Assembly (NCBI RefSeq): GCF_014269205.2
Contig: NZ_JABWRY020000001.1
Coordinates: forward strand, 744,001-808,000
Length of the DNA: 64,000 nucleotides
Direction: 5' to 3'
Origin: Pseudomonas kermanshahensis
GTDB lineage: Bacteria; Pseudomonadota; Gammaproteobacteria; Pseudomonadales; Pseudomonadaceae
Shown here: positions 37,242 to 47,003 of the stretch, piece by piece
Layout of the letters: each line of letters begins with the position of its first letter
Position numbering within the stretch: the first letter of the stretch is position 1
Made by a program: the position numbers and the translations under genes
Notes under the pieces: model-generated
Seen by the model: only the letters and a program-made list of their open reading frames with translations
What the model was told of the DNA's origin: nothing
The model's database searches: none

Positions 37242-38864
37242 GTGAAGAACTGGACCTTGCGCCAACGGATCCTGGCAAGTTTCGCCGTGATCATCGCCAT
37301 CATGCTGCTGATGATCGTAGCCGCCTACTCGCGGCTGGTGGCGATCGAAAGTGCCGAGGAGGCAGTGGGGACCGACAGCATCCCCGGGGTCTACTACAGC
37401 TCGATGATCCGCAGTGCCTGGGTCGACAGCTACGTCACCAGCCAGCAACTGGTAGGGCTGTCCAACCACCGCGAAATCACCTCGGCGGATATGGAACTGT
37501 TCAAGAGCTTCGAGGACCGCCTCAAGCAACACATGGCCAGTTACCAGAACACCATCAAGGACAGCGACGACCAGGCCCGCTTCGACAGCTTCGTGGAGCT
37601 GGAACAGAACTACATCAAGATCGTCGGCCAGGTGCTGGACACCTACCGCCAGCACAACTATGCCGAAGCTGAACGGCTTATCATCGAGGTACTCACCCCC
37701 ACATGGGTTGATGGTCGCAAGCACCTGAACGAAGTCATCGAGAACAACCGAGCTTCGGCCGACGCTGCCACTCAAGATATCGTCAGCGCCGTGAGCACGG
37801 CCAAGGGCAGCATGATGGTTTCGCTGCTGCTGGCAATCGTTGCCGCCGGGATCTGCGGGTTGCTACTGATGCGCGCCATCAGCGCCCCCATGCAGCGCAT
37901 CGTCCACGCCCTCGACAGGCTGCGTTCAGGCGACCTGAGCATGCGCCTGAGCCTGGACCGCAAGGACGAGTTCGGCGCCATTGAAAGCGGCTTCAACGAA
38001 ATGGCCGAGGCGCTGGCCAACCTGGTGTCCCAGGCCCAGCGGTCATCGGTGCAGGTGACCACCTCGGTGACCGAGATCGCCGCCACGTCCAAGCAGCAGC
38101 AGGCTACCGCCACCGAGACTGCCGCGACCACCACCGAAATCGGCGCCACCTCGCGGGAAATCGCCGCCACCTCGCGTGACTTGGTACGCACCATGACCGA
38201 GGTCACCTCTGCCGCCGATCAGGCCTCCAGCCTGGCCGGCTCCGGCCAGCAAGGCTTGGCCCGCATGGAAGAAACCATGCACCAGGTGATGGGCGCCGCC
38301 GACCTGGTCAATGCCAAGCTCGGCATCCTCAACGAAAAGGCCAGCAACATCACCCAGATGGTGGTGACCATCGTCAAGGTGGCCGACCAGACCAACCTGT
38401 TGTCGCTCAATGCCGCCATCGAAGCGGAAAAAGCCGGCGAATATGGCCGTGGCTTCGCCGTGGTGGCGACCGAGGTACGCCGCCTGGCTGACCAGACGGC
38501 CGTGGCCACCTACGACATCGAGCAGATGGTGCGCGAAATCCAGTCGGCGGTGTCGGCCGGGGTCATGGGCATGGACAAGTTCTCTGAAGAAGTGCGCCGC
38601 GGCATGTTCGAGGTGCAGCAAGTGGGCGAGCAGCTCAGCCAGATCATCCATCAGGTGCAGGCCCTGGCGCCGCGTGTGCTGATGGTCAACGAGGGCATGC
38701 AGGCCCAGGCCACCGGCGCCGAGCAGATCAACCAGGCGTTGGCCCAACTGAGCGATGCCAGTACCCAGACGGTCGAGTCGCTGCGCCAGGCCAGTTTTGC
38801 CATTGACGAGCTCAGCCAGGTGGCAGCAGGCCTGCGTGGCGGCGTGTCGCGCTTCAAAGTCTGA
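37242..38864 (+). CDS. wspA: WspA, membrane-bound methyl-accepting surface-sensing receptor
   Basis: 540 residues from a GTG start with GAGGG upstream. Membrane helix 1 covers about 11-30, a periplasmic four-helix-type sensor about 31-188, helix 2 about 189-211 and a HAMP domain about 212-262. A long coiled-coil signalling domain follows, with the conserved hairpin tip [20 protein letters not shown] near 380-399. In P. aeruginosa and P. fluorescens WspA senses growth on surfaces and controls the kinase WspE. The C-terminus lacks a CheR-tethering pentapeptide. Confidence 0.96.
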   Translation: MKNWTLRQRILASFAVIIAIMLLMIVAAYSRLVAIESAEEAVGTDSIPGVYYSSMIRSAWVDSYVTSQQLVGLSNHREITSADMELFKSFEDRLKQHMASYQNTIKDSDDQARFDSFVELEQNYIKIVGQVLDTYRQHNYAEAERLIIEVLTPTWVDGRKHLNEVIENNRASADAATQDIVSAVSTAKGSMMVSLLLAIVAAGICGLLLMRAISAPMQRIVHALDRLRSGDLSMRLSLDRKDEFGAIESGFNEMAEALANLVSQAQRSSVQVTTSVTEIAATSKQQQATATETAATTTEIGATSREIAATSRDLVRTMTEVTSAADQASSLAGSGQQGLARMEETMHQVMGAADLVNAKLGILNEKASNITQMVVTIVKVADQTNLLSLNAAIEAEKAGEYGRGFAVVATEVRRLADQTAVATYDIEQMVREIQSAVSAGVMGMDKFSEEVRRGMFEVQQVGEQLSQIIHQVQALAPRVLMVNEGMQAQATGAEQINQALAQLSDASTQTVESLRQASFAIDELSQVAAGLRGGVSRFKV

Positions 38865-38869
38865 CGACC

Positions 38870-39388
38870 ATGAACGACTTGCAACCCCGCGCAGCGCAGG
38901 CAAGCGACGCCAAGGGCACGCTGTACCTGCAGTTTCGCATCGCTGACCAGCGGTTTGCCCTGGACGTGCACGAGGTGATCGAGGTGTTGCCGCGTCGGCC
39001 GCTCAAGCCGATTGCCCAGGCGCCGTCGTGGGTCGCGGGCATCCTTGCGCACCGCGGCGCACTGGTGCCGGTGGTCGACCTGTCGGCACTGAGCTTTGGC
39101 CAGGCGGCGGCGCAACGCACCAGCACTCGCTTGGTGCTGGTGCGTTACCGGGGCGACTGGCAGCTTGGGCTGATCCTTGAACAGGCCACCGAGACCTTGC
39201 GTTGCCGCCCCGAAGAATTCCAGCCGTATGGCCTGGACAATGGCGACGCAGCGTACCTCGGGCCTGTGCGCCAGGATGCCCAGGGCTTGGTGCAGCGCAT
39301 CGCCGTTGATGACCTGCTGACAGATGCCGTGCGCGAGCTGTTGTTCGCCGATGAACGCGGGGCCCCTGCGCCAGGAATGCCGACATGA
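38870..39388 (+). CDS. wspB: WspB, CheW-like coupling protein
   Basis: 172 residues forming one CheW domain (YLQFRIADQRFALDVHEVIEVLPRR; then APSWVAGILAHRGALVPVVDL). It couples WspA to the kinase WspE. It starts 5 bp after wspA and overlaps wspC by ATGA. Confidence 0.95.
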   Translation: MNDLQPRAAQASDAKGTLYLQFRIADQRFALDVHEVIEVLPRRPLKPIAQAPSWVAGILAHRGALVPVVDLSALSFGQAAAQRTSTRLVLVRYRGDWQLGLILEQATETLRCRPEEFQPYGLDNGDAAYLGPVRQDAQGLVQRIAVDDLLTDAVRELLFADERGAPAPGMPT

Positions 39389-40659
39389 TTGAACAGCGTT
39401 TCTTCCGCTATTTGCACGAGCGCATCGGCCTGGACGTGGAGTCGGTAGGCGCGCCGATGGTCGAGCGTGCCTTGCGCCAGCGCTGCAGTGCCGTGAACGC
39501 CGTGGACCTGGACGACTACTGGCTGCGCCTGCAGCAGTCGGCGGACGAGCAACAGGCCCTGATCGAGGCGGTCATCGTCCCCGAGACCTGGTTTTTCCGT
39601 TACCCGGAATCCTTCACGGCCCTGGTGGGGCTGGCCCACAAGCGCCTGGCAGAACTGGCCGGCGCCCGCCCGGTGCGGCTGCTCAGCCTGCCGTGCTCGA
39701 CCGGCGAAGAACCTTATTCACTGGCCATGGCGCTGCTCGATGGTGGCATGGGCCCTGGCACGTTCGTGATCGATGGCATCGACATCAGCCCCAATTCGGT
39801 GGCCAAGGGTGAGCAGGCCGTTTATGGCCGCAATGCGTTTCGCGGCAGCGACCTGGGGTTTCGCGAGCGCTTTTTCGATGCGCTCGGTGACGGCCATCGC
39901 CTGCATGATCGCGTGCGCCAGCAAGTCAGCCTGCAAGTGGGTAATGTGCTGGACCCGGCCCTGGCCAGCCGCGATGGCCTGTACGACTTCGTGTTCTGTC
40001 GCAATCTGTTGATTTATTTCGACGTGGCCACCCAGCAGCGCGTGTTCGAGGTGCTCAAGCGCCTGACTCATCCGCAGGGTGTGCTGTTTATCGGGCCTGC
40101 CGAAGGCAGCTTGCTGGCGCGGCTGGGCATGCGCCCGCTGGGTATCGCTCAATCGTTCGCCTACGTGCGTCAGGAGGGCGCCGTGGCACCGGCCCGCGCA
40201 CTACCCGTGCCTCCAGCCAAGCGCGCGCTGCCGCCTTTGCCCCTGCCCGTGTACCCGCCGCCGACGCCGTCATTGGCGCGGCCGTTGCGAGCGCTTCCGT
40301 TCACTGCCAAGGCGCCACTGCCGGCAGAACGCAAAGGCGAGAACGAAGCCGAACTGCTGGCCAGCATTGCCCGGCATGCCAACGCGGGCGCCAGTGCGCA
40401 GGCGCGTGCCGCCTGCCAGCGCTACTTGAGCCAGTTCGCGCCGACGGCGCAGGTTTACTACTGGCTGGGCTTGCTCAGTGATACCGAAGGCGACGCCGGC
40501 CAGGCGCTTACCCACTATCGCAAGGCCCTGTACCTGGAGCCGCAGCACCCCGAGGCCTTGGTGCACCTGGCGGCCTTGCTCGCGGCCCAGGGCGACCTGG
40601 CAGGCGCTCAGCGTTTGCAGGCGCGTGCTGCACGGGCGGGACGGGAGCCTGAACGATGA
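39385..40659 (+). CDS. wspC: WspC, CheR-type methyltransferase with C-terminal TPR region
   Basis: 424 residues. A CheR methyltransferase domain (about 1-270) has VIVPETWFFRYPESF, the SAM-binding LLSLPCSTGEEPYSLAM and the FCRNLLIYFD motif. A proline-rich linker (about 275-310) leads to a TPR-like tail (YYWLGLLSDTEGDAGQALTH and following). It methylates WspA glutamates and sets its sensitivity. It overlaps its neighbours by four bases on both sides. Confidence 0.95.
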   Translation: MIEQRFFRYLHERIGLDVESVGAPMVERALRQRCSAVNAVDLDDYWLRLQQSADEQQALIEAVIVPETWFFRYPESFTALVGLAHKRLAELAGARPVRLLSLPCSTGEEPYSLAMALLDGGMGPGTFVIDGIDISPNSVAKGEQAVYGRNAFRGSDLGFRERFFDALGDGHRLHDRVRQQVSLQVGNVLDPALASRDGLYDFVFCRNLLIYFDVATQQRVFEVLKRLTHPQGVLFIGPAEGSLLARLGMRPLGIAQSFAYVRQEGAVAPARALPVPPAKRALPPLPLPVYPPPTPSLARPLRALPFTAKAPLPAERKGENEAELLASIARHANAGASAQARAACQRYLSQFAPTAQVYYWLGLLSDTEGDAGQALTHYRKALYLEPQHPEALVHLAALLAAQGDLAGAQRLQARAARAGREPER

Positions 40660-41321
40660 GGGGTGAATCCGCGATGCAACTGCTTGCGCAGGCCGACGAG
40701 CGCATCGACGACTGCTGGAACCGCATCGGCGTGCACGGTGACAAACAGTGCCCGCTGCTGGAGCGGCATATTCATTGCCGCAACTGTGACGTGTATGCCG
40801 CTGCCGCCACGCGCCTGCTCGACCGTTATGCCCTGCTGCAGGATGACCACGCCGCAGTTGCGCCAGCGGCCGAGGAATCGGTTGGCCGCTCCATGCTGCT
40901 GTTCAGGCTCGGCGAAGAATGGCTGGCCTTGGCCACCGCCTGCCTGGCTGAAATCGCCCCCTTGCAGGCGGTGCATTCGCTGCCGCACCAGCGTTCCCGA
41001 ATGCTGCAGGGCGTCGCCAACGTGCGCGGTGCCTTGGTGCCGTGCCTGTCGCTGGCGGACTTGCTGGGTGTGCAGCCGGCTGCTGGGCAGCAACGCAGCG
41101 GCCGCGAGATGCCGCGCATGCTGATCCTGGCTGCCGAAGGGGGGCCGGTGGTGATGGCGGTCGAGGAAATCGACGGCATTCACCGGCTTGACCCGACGCT
41201 GCTGGGCAGTGGCCAGGACGTTACCCACTTTACCGCGGCGGTGCTGCAGTGGCGCGGCCGCAGTGTGCGGGTGCTGGACGATCAACACTTACTGTCTGCG
41301 GTGCAGCGGAGCCTGTCATGA
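40656..41321 (+). CDS. wspD: WspD, CheW-like coupling protein
   Basis: 221 residues. An N-terminal extension with four cysteines (CPLLERHIHCRNCDVY around 28-43, plus an earlier Cys) precedes a CheW domain (LLFRLGEEWLALATACLAEIAP...GALVPCLSLADLLG). It is the second coupling protein of the Wsp array. The CPLLERHxHCRNC stretch looks like a small metal- or redox-binding site; that is inference. Confidence 0.93.
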   Translation: MRGESAMQLLAQADERIDDCWNRIGVHGDKQCPLLERHIHCRNCDVYAAAATRLLDRYALLQDDHAAVAPAAEESVGRSMLLFRLGEEWLALATACLAEIAPLQAVHSLPHQRSRMLQGVANVRGALVPCLSLADLLGVQPAAGQQRSGREMPRMLILAAEGGPVVMAVEEIDGIHRLDPTLLGSGQDVTHFTAAVLQWRGRSVRVLDDQHLLSAVQRSLS

Positions 41322-43621
41322 CCCCAGAGCAAATGCGCGACGCATCGTTGCTCGAGCTGTTCAGCCTGGAAGCCGAGGCGCAGACCCAGGTACTCAGCGC
41401 CGGCCTGATGGCGCTGGAGCGCAACCCCACCCAGGCCGACCAACTGGAAGCCTGCATGCGCGCGGCCCACTCCCTGAAAGGGGCCGCACGTATTGTCGGG
41501 GTCGATGCTGGCGTGAGCGTGGCCCACGTGATGGAAGACTGCCTGGTGGCGGCGCAGGAAGGCCGCTTGCGGTTGAGCGCCGAGCATATCGATGCGCTGC
41601 TGCAGGGGACCGACCTGTTGATGCGCATCGCCACGCCGGGCGACGCGGGCGCCCAAGCGACACTGCCGGTGTTCCTTGCGCAGATGGCCAGCTTGCTGGA
41701 CCCGGGCGCGGCACCAGCGTCGCTGCCAATGGCGATGGCCATGCCGTCGCCGACAGCGCCCGTGCCAACCCTGCCTGTCGAGCCCTTGCCGATGGCCCCC
41801 GAGCCCATGGAAGTGGACGTCGAGCTTGAGCCCGCGCCACGGCGCAAGGCCGGTAAACGCGCCGGCGAAGGCGCTGAGCGGGTGCTGCGGGTCACGGCCG
41901 ACCGCCTCAACAGCTTACTCGACCTGTCCAGCAAGTCGCTGGTCGAGACCCAGCGGCTCAAGCCTTACCTGGCCACCCTGCAGCGCCTCAAGCGCATGCA
42001 TGGCCAAGGCATGCAGGCACTCGATGGTTTGCGCATGCAACTGGAGGACAGTGGCCAGAGCAGCGAGGTACTCGAAGCCCTGGCCCAGACCCAGCGCTTG
42101 TTGGTCGAGACCCAGCAGATTCTGCAGCAGCAGGCCGCCGACCTCGACGAGTTCGGCTGGCAGGCCAGCCAGCGTGCGCAATTGCTCTATGACACGGCGC
42201 TGGCCTGCCGGATGCGGCCCTTTGCCGACGTTCTGGCCGGGCAGAGCCGCATGGTCCGTGACCTTGGGCGGTCTCTGGGCAAGCCGGTGCGCTTGGTCAT
42301 CGAAGGCGAAAAAACCCAAGTCGACCGCGATGTGCTGGAAAAGCTCGAAGCGCCGCTGACCCACCTGCTGCGCAATGCGGTCGACCATGGTATCGAACTG
42401 CCAGAGCGGCGCCTGCTGGCAGGCAAGGCGCAGGAGGGCGTGATTCGCCTGCGTGCCTCGCACCAGGCCGGCATGCTCAGCCTCGAGCTGATTGACGATG
42501 GCGCCGGGATCGACCTGGAGCGCCTGCGCAGCGCCATCGTCGAACGGGCCATGTCGCCGGCCGACACCGTGGCGCGGATGAGCGAGGCGGAGCTGATCAC
42601 GTTCCTGTTCTTGCCCGGCTTCAGCTTGCGCGACAAGGTGACCGAGGTGTCGGGGCGCGGGGTTGGCCTGGACGCCGTGCAACACATGATCCGCGAGCTG
42701 CGCGGGTCGATCGAATTGACCCAGCTGGCCGGTCAGGGCTGCCGCTTCCACCTGCAGGTGCCGCTGACGCTGTCGGTGGTGCGTAGCCTGGTGGTGGAAG
42801 TGGGCGGCGAAGCGTATGCCTTCCCGCTCGCGCACATCGAACGTACGCTGGAGGTGACTGCCGAGCAGATCGTGCAGATCGAAGGGCGTCAGCATTTTTG
42901 GCATGAAGGGCGGCACATCGGCCTGGTGGCGGCCAGCCAGTTGCTCAATCGCCCGGCAGGGCAGGCCGATGAAAGCAGCCTGCGGGTGGTGGTGATTCGA
43001 GAGCGCGAGCAACTCTACGGGGTAGCCGTAGAACGCTTGATCGGGGAGCGGGTGCTGGTGGTTATGCCCCTCGATCCGCGCCTGGGCAAGGTCCAGGACA
43101 TCTCCTCCGGGGCGTTGCTCGACGATGGCTCGGTGGTGCTGATCGTCGACGTCGAAGACCTGCTGCGCTCGGTGGAAAAACTGCTCAGTACCGGCAGCCT
43201 GGAGCGCATCGAGCGGGGCAACAGTGGCACCCGCGGCCTGGCGCGCAAACGCATCCTGGTGGTCGACGACTCGCTCACCGTGCGCGAACTGCAGCGCAAA
43301 CTGTTGGGTAACCGCGGTTACGAAGTGGCCGTGGCGGTGGATGGCATGGACGGCTGGAATGCCCTGCGCGGCGAAGACTTCGACTTGCTGATCACCGACA
43401 TCGATATGCCGCGCATGGATGGCATCGAGCTGGTCACCCTGGTGCGCCGGGACCAGCGCCTGCAATCGTTGCCGGTGATGGTGGTGTCGTACAAGGACCG
43501 TGAGGAAGACCGGCGGCGTGGTCTGGACGCTGGCGCCGACTACTATTTGGCAAAGGCCAGTTTCCACGACGATGCGTTGCTGGATGCTGTGGTGGAGCTG
43601 ATTGGAGGTGCTCAGGGATGA
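41318..43621 (+). CDS. wspE: WspE, CheA-CheY hybrid histidine kinase
   Basis: 767 residues from the ATG at 41318. Order: HPt domain with phospho-histidine His51 (RAAHSLKGAAR), linker, dimerisation helices, HATPase with the N box at about Asn353 (HLLRNAVDHGIEL) and DDGAGID, CheW-like regulatory domain, and C-terminal receiver (about 645-767) with phospho-acceptor Asp694 (ITDIDMPRMDG). WspE phosphorylates WspR and WspF. It overlaps wspD and wspF by four bases. Confidence 0.96.
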   Translation: MTPEQMRDASLLELFSLEAEAQTQVLSAGLMALERNPTQADQLEACMRAAHSLKGAARIVGVDAGVSVAHVMEDCLVAAQEGRLRLSAEHIDALLQGTDLLMRIATPGDAGAQATLPVFLAQMASLLDPGAAPASLPMAMAMPSPTAPVPTLPVEPLPMAPEPMEVDVELEPAPRRKAGKRAGEGAERVLRVTADRLNSLLDLSSKSLVETQRLKPYLATLQRLKRMHGQGMQALDGLRMQLEDSGQSSEVLEALAQTQRLLVETQQILQQQAADLDEFGWQASQRAQLLYDTALACRMRPFADVLAGQSRMVRDLGRSLGKPVRLVIEGEKTQVDRDVLEKLEAPLTHLLRNAVDHGIELPERRLLAGKAQEGVIRLRASHQAGMLSLELIDDGAGIDLERLRSAIVERAMSPADTVARMSEAELITFLFLPGFSLRDKVTEVSGRGVGLDAVQHMIRELRGSIELTQLAGQGCRFHLQVPLTLSVVRSLVVEVGGEAYAFPLAHIERTLEVTAEQIVQIEGRQHFWHEGRHIGLVAASQLLNRPAGQADESSLRVVVIREREQLYGVAVERLIGERVLVVMPLDPRLGKVQDISSGALLDDGSVVLIVDVEDLLRSVEKLLSTGSLERIERGNSGTRGLARKRILVVDDSLTVRELQRKLLGNRGYEVAVAVDGMDGWNALRGEDFDLLITDIDMPRMDGIELVTLVRRDQRLQSLPVMVVSYKDREEDRRRGLDAGADYYLAKASFHDDALLDAVVELIGGAQG

Positions 43622-44631
43622 AGATCGCCATCGTCAACGATATGCCCATGGCGGTGGAGGCGTTGCGCCGTGCGCTGGCCTTCGAGCCCGCGCACCAGGT
43701 GATCTGGGTGGCGGGCAACGGCGCCGAGGCGGTGCAGCGGTGCGCCGAGCAGCAGCCAGACCTGATCCTCATGGACTTGATCATGCCGGTGATGGATGGG
43801 GTAGAGGCGACGCGGCGGATCATGGCCGAGACCCCCTGCGCCATCGTCATCGTCACGGTCGACCGCAAGCAGAACGTGCACCGGGTGTTCGAGGCCATGG
43901 GCCATGGCGCCCTGGATGTGGTCGATACCCCGGCCCTGGGCGCGGGCGATGCCCGTGAGGCAGCGGCGCCACTGCTGCGCAAGATCCTCAACATCGGCTG
44001 GCTGATAGGCCAGCAGCGCACGCCGGCCGCGCGCCCGGTTGCCACGCCATTGCGCGAGGCATCCCAGCGTCGTGGCTTGGTGGCAATCGGTTCGTCGGCC
44101 GGCGGCCCGGCCGCCCTCGAGGTGCTGCTCAAGGGCTTGCCGCCGGCATTCCCGGCGGCCATCGTGCTGGTCCAGCACGTCGACCAGGTATTCGCCGCAG
44201 GCATGGCCGAATGGCTCAGCAGCGCTGCCGGCCTGCCGGTGCGCCTGGCCCGCGAGGGCGAGCCGCCGCAGCCGGGGCAAGTCCTGCTGGCGGGCACCAA
44301 CCACCATATCCGCCTGCTGCAAAATGGTCAGCTGGCCTACACTGCCGAACCCGTCAACGAAATCTACCGGCCTTCGATCGATGTGTTCTTCGAGAGCGTG
44401 GCACGCTACTGGAGCGGCGATGCGGTGGGTGTGCTGCTCACCGGCATGGGCCGCGACGGTGCCCAGGGCCTCAAACAGATGCGCCAGCAGGGCTTCCTGA
44501 CCATCGCTCAGGATCAGGCCAGCAGTGCCGTATACGGCATGCCCAAGGCCGCCGCGGCGATTGACGCGGCGGTGGAAATCCGCCCGCTGGAGCGAATCGC
44601 CGGGCGATTGATGGAATTCTTCGCAAAATGA
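43618..44631 (+). CDS. wspF: WspF, CheB-type methylesterase
   Basis: 337 residues. An N-terminal receiver with Asp53 (LILMDLIMPVMDG) is joined to a methylesterase domain with the catalytic serine about 160 (AIGSSAGGPAAL), a histidine in LVQHVD and an aspartate in GMGRDGAQGL. All three catalytic elements are intact. WspF demethylates WspA and dampens the pathway. Loss of wspF causes wrinkly high-c-di-GMP colonies in relatives; this copy looks intact. Confidence 0.96.
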   Translation: MKIAIVNDMPMAVEALRRALAFEPAHQVIWVAGNGAEAVQRCAEQQPDLILMDLIMPVMDGVEATRRIMAETPCAIVIVTVDRKQNVHRVFEAMGHGALDVVDTPALGAGDAREAAAPLLRKILNIGWLIGQQRTPAARPVATPLREASQRRGLVAIGSSAGGPAALEVLLKGLPPAFPAAIVLVQHVDQVFAAGMAEWLSSAAGLPVRLAREGEPPQPGQVLLAGTNHHIRLLQNGQLAYTAEPVNEIYRPSIDVFFESVARYWSGDAVGVLLTGMGRDGAQGLKQMRQQGFLTIAQDQASSAVYGMPKAAAAIDAAVEIRPLERIAGRLMEFFAK

Positions 44632-44645
44632 CGATATGTATTGAA

Positions 44646-44668
44646 TCACGCCGCCTGGTCGGCGGTGA
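44646..44668 (+). promoter_or_regulatory. Hairpin in the wspF-wspR spacer, next to the wspR ribosome site
   Basis: CCGCC (44651-44655) pairs with GGCGG (44661-44665) around a five-base loop, extended by TCA/TGA on the outside with a two-base bulge. It ends three bases before the AGGTGA that serves wspR. It could modulate wspR translation or mark partial termination; no T-run follows. Confidence 0.55.
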
Positions 44669-44682
44669 TCAGGTGAATAGGC

Positions 44683-45687
44683 ATGAATGATCTACCGATC
44701 GAAGGTTTCGCGACCACCAACGAGAACTCGGCGATGGTGCTGTTGGTCGACGATCAGGCAATGATCGGCGAGGCGGTGCGTCGTGGCCTGGCCCATGAAG
44801 ACAACATCGACTTCCATTTCTGCGCCGACCCGCACCAGGCGGTGTCCCAGGCCATGCGCATCAAACCGACGGTGATCCTGCAGGACCTGATCATGCCGGG
44901 CCTGGATGGGCTGACGCTGGTGCGTGAGTACCGCAACAACCCGGCTACCCAGGATATCCCGATCATCGTCCTGTCGACCAAGGAAGACCCGCTGGTGAAG
45001 AGCGCGGCGTTCGCTGCCGGGGCCAACGACTACCTGGTCAAGTTGCCGGACAACATCGAACTGGTGGCGCGCATTCGCTACCACTCGCGTTCCTACCTGA
45101 CGTTGCTCCAGCGTGACGAGGCGTACCGTGCCCTGCGGGTCAGCCAGCAGCAGTTGCTCGATTCCAACCTGATGCTGCAACGGTTGATGAACTCCGATGG
45201 CCTGACCGGGCTGTCCAACCGGCGTCACTTCGACGAATACCTGGAGCTGGAATGGCGCCGGGCCATGCGTGAGCAGCAGCAGTTGTCGTTGTTGATGATC
45301 GATGTCGACTACTTCAAGGCCTACAACGACAGTTTCGGGCATTTGGCGGGTGATGAGGCGTTGCGCCAAGTGGCCGAGGCGATCCGCGGCTCGTGCTCGC
45401 GGCCGACGGATCTGCCGGCGCGTTATGGGGGCGAGGAGTTTGCCCTGGTGTTGCCCAATACGTCCCCAGGCGGGGCGCGGCTGATTGCCGAGAAACTGCG
45501 CCAGACGGTGTTGGCGCTGGGCATTCCGCACACGGCGCCAGCGGCGGATTCGCGGTTGACGGTGAGCATTGGCCTGGCGACCCAGACACCGGCGGTGGGC
45601 GGGCATTGCCGGCAGTTGATTTCGGCGGCCGACAAGGGGCTGTACCTGGCCAAGAATGGGGGGCGTAACCAGGTGGGTATCGCTTGA
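44683..45687 (+). CDS. wspR: WspR, response regulator diguanylate cyclase
   Basis: 334 residues. A receiver domain has phospho-acceptor Asp68 ([13 protein letters not shown]), then a helical stalk ([19 protein letters not shown]), then a GGDEF domain. The active site reads GGEEF (249-253). The inhibitory site RPTD (240-243) stands exactly five residues upstream, so product feedback should operate. Phosphorylation by WspE raises c-di-GMP synthesis. It is separated from wspF by 51 bp, unlike the overlapping genes before it. Confidence 0.96.
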   Translation: MNDLPIEGFATTNENSAMVLLVDDQAMIGEAVRRGLAHEDNIDFHFCADPHQAVSQAMRIKPTVILQDLIMPGLDGLTLVREYRNNPATQDIPIIVLSTKEDPLVKSAAFAAGANDYLVKLPDNIELVARIRYHSRSYLTLLQRDEAYRALRVSQQQLLDSNLMLQRLMNSDGLTGLSNRRHFDEYLELEWRRAMREQQQLSLLMIDVDYFKAYNDSFGHLAGDEALRQVAEAIRGSCSRPTDLPARYGGEEFALVLPNTSPGGARLIAEKLRQTVLALGIPHTAPAADSRLTVSIGLATQTPAVGGHCRQLISAADKGLYLAKNGGRNQVGIA

Positions 45688-45769
45688 GGTTGCGGCTGCG
45701 GCGTAGTGCTTCGTAGTGCCGGGTGCAGGGTACCGCCCGGCGGGTCTGCCGCCATGCGTTGGACTCGGT

Positions 45770-45775
45770 TATACT
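45770..45775 (+). promoter_or_regulatory. Candidate -10 element for prfB
   Basis: TATACT, about 40 bases before the prfB ATG, in the wspR-prfB gap; no clear -35. Confidence 0.4.
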
Positions 45776-45814
45776 CGCAGGCTTTTCACCGAATTCGCAC
45801 GAGAGCCGTCGCCC

Positions 45815-46910
45815 ATGGAAATCCAACCGATCCTGAACACCATCAAGGACCTCACCGAGCGTTCCCAGTCAATTCGGGGGTATCTTTGACTACGATCAAA
45901 AGCATGACCGCCTGATCGAAGTCAACCGCGAGCTGGAAGACCCGGCCGTCTGGAACAAGCCTGAGTATGCCCAGGCCCTGGGCCGCGAACGTGCCATGCT
46001 GGTACAGGTCGTCGAGACGTTGGACAAGATGGCCAACGGCCTGGCCGACTGCAAGGACCTGCTCGACATGGCCGTCGAGGAAGAGGACGAAAGCGCCGTC
46101 GGCGACGTCGTGACCGAGCTGGAAGGCCTGGAAGAAAAACTGGCCCAGCTTGAGTTCCGTCGCATGTTCAGCGGCGAGATGGACATGAACAACGCCTACC
46201 TGGACATCCAGGCCGGCTCCGGCGGTACCGAAGCGCAGGACTGGGCCAACATCCTGCTGCGCATGTACCTGCGCTGGGCCGACAAGCGTGGTTTCGACGC
46301 CACCATCATCGAGCTCTCCGAAGGTGAAGTCGCCGGCATCAAGGGCGCCACCGTGCACATCAAGGGCGAATATGCCTTCGGCTGGTTGCGCACCGAAATC
46401 GGCGTGCACCGCCTGGTTCGTAAAAGCCCGTTCGACTCCGGCGCCCGTCGCCACACCTCGTTCTCGGCGGTGTTCGTGTCGCCCGAGATCGACGACAAGG
46501 TCGAAATCGACATCAACCCGTCCGACCTGCGCGTCGACACCTACCGCTCTTCGGGCGCTGGTGGTCAGCACGTAAACACCACCGACTCCGCGGTGCGTAT
46601 TACCCACGTGCCGACCAACACCGTGGTGGCCTGCCAGAACGAACGTTCCCAGCACGCCAACAAAGACACCGCCATGAAAATGCTGCGGGCCAAGTTGTAC
46701 GAGCTGGAGATGCAGAAGCGCAACGCCGCTTCCCAGGCGCTGGAAGACAGCAAGTCGGACATCGGTTGGGGCCACCAGATCCGCTCCTACGTACTGGATG
46801 ACTCGCGCATCAAGGACTTGCGGACCGGCGTTGAGCGCAGCGACTGCCAGAAGGTGCTGGACGGCGACCTCGACCAGTACCTGGAAGCGAGCCTCAAGCA
46901 AGGGCTGTAA
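45815..46910 (+). CDS. prfB: Peptide chain release factor 2, with programmed +1 frameshift
   Basis: The gene starts at the ATG at 45815; codon 25 is an in-frame UGA (45887-45889). The context GGGGG-TAT-CTT-TGA-C is the classic RF2 autoregulation site: an internal Shine-Dalgarno-like run, the CUU slip codon and a weak UGA. After the +1 shift the frame continues from 45888 (GAC) to 46910, giving 364 residues. GGQ is at 249-251 and the stop-codon-reading SPF motif is in [11 protein letters not shown]. It terminates at UGA/UAA. Low RF2 favours the shift and thus its own synthesis. lysS follows, as in most proteobacteria. Confidence 0.97.
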
Positions 46911-47003
46911 GCCGCACACCACTGCCGCGATGCCTGGCTACCCGCCGGCATCGCGTGCCCTGCCCGAAAAGGGCAACGAATACCTGATGGAAAGAATGAC
47001 GAC

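Noticed and set aside
41915..43567. 550-codon open frame on the minus strand across wspE
   Set aside because: Antisense shadow of a GC-rich gene; composition is low-complexity (His/Gln/Val/Arg/Asp-rich), no start site, and wspE itself has all its domain motifs.
45815..45889. prfB as a pseudogene because of the in-frame stop at codon 25
   Set aside because: The stop is in the classical +1 frameshift context and the rest of the gene is intact.
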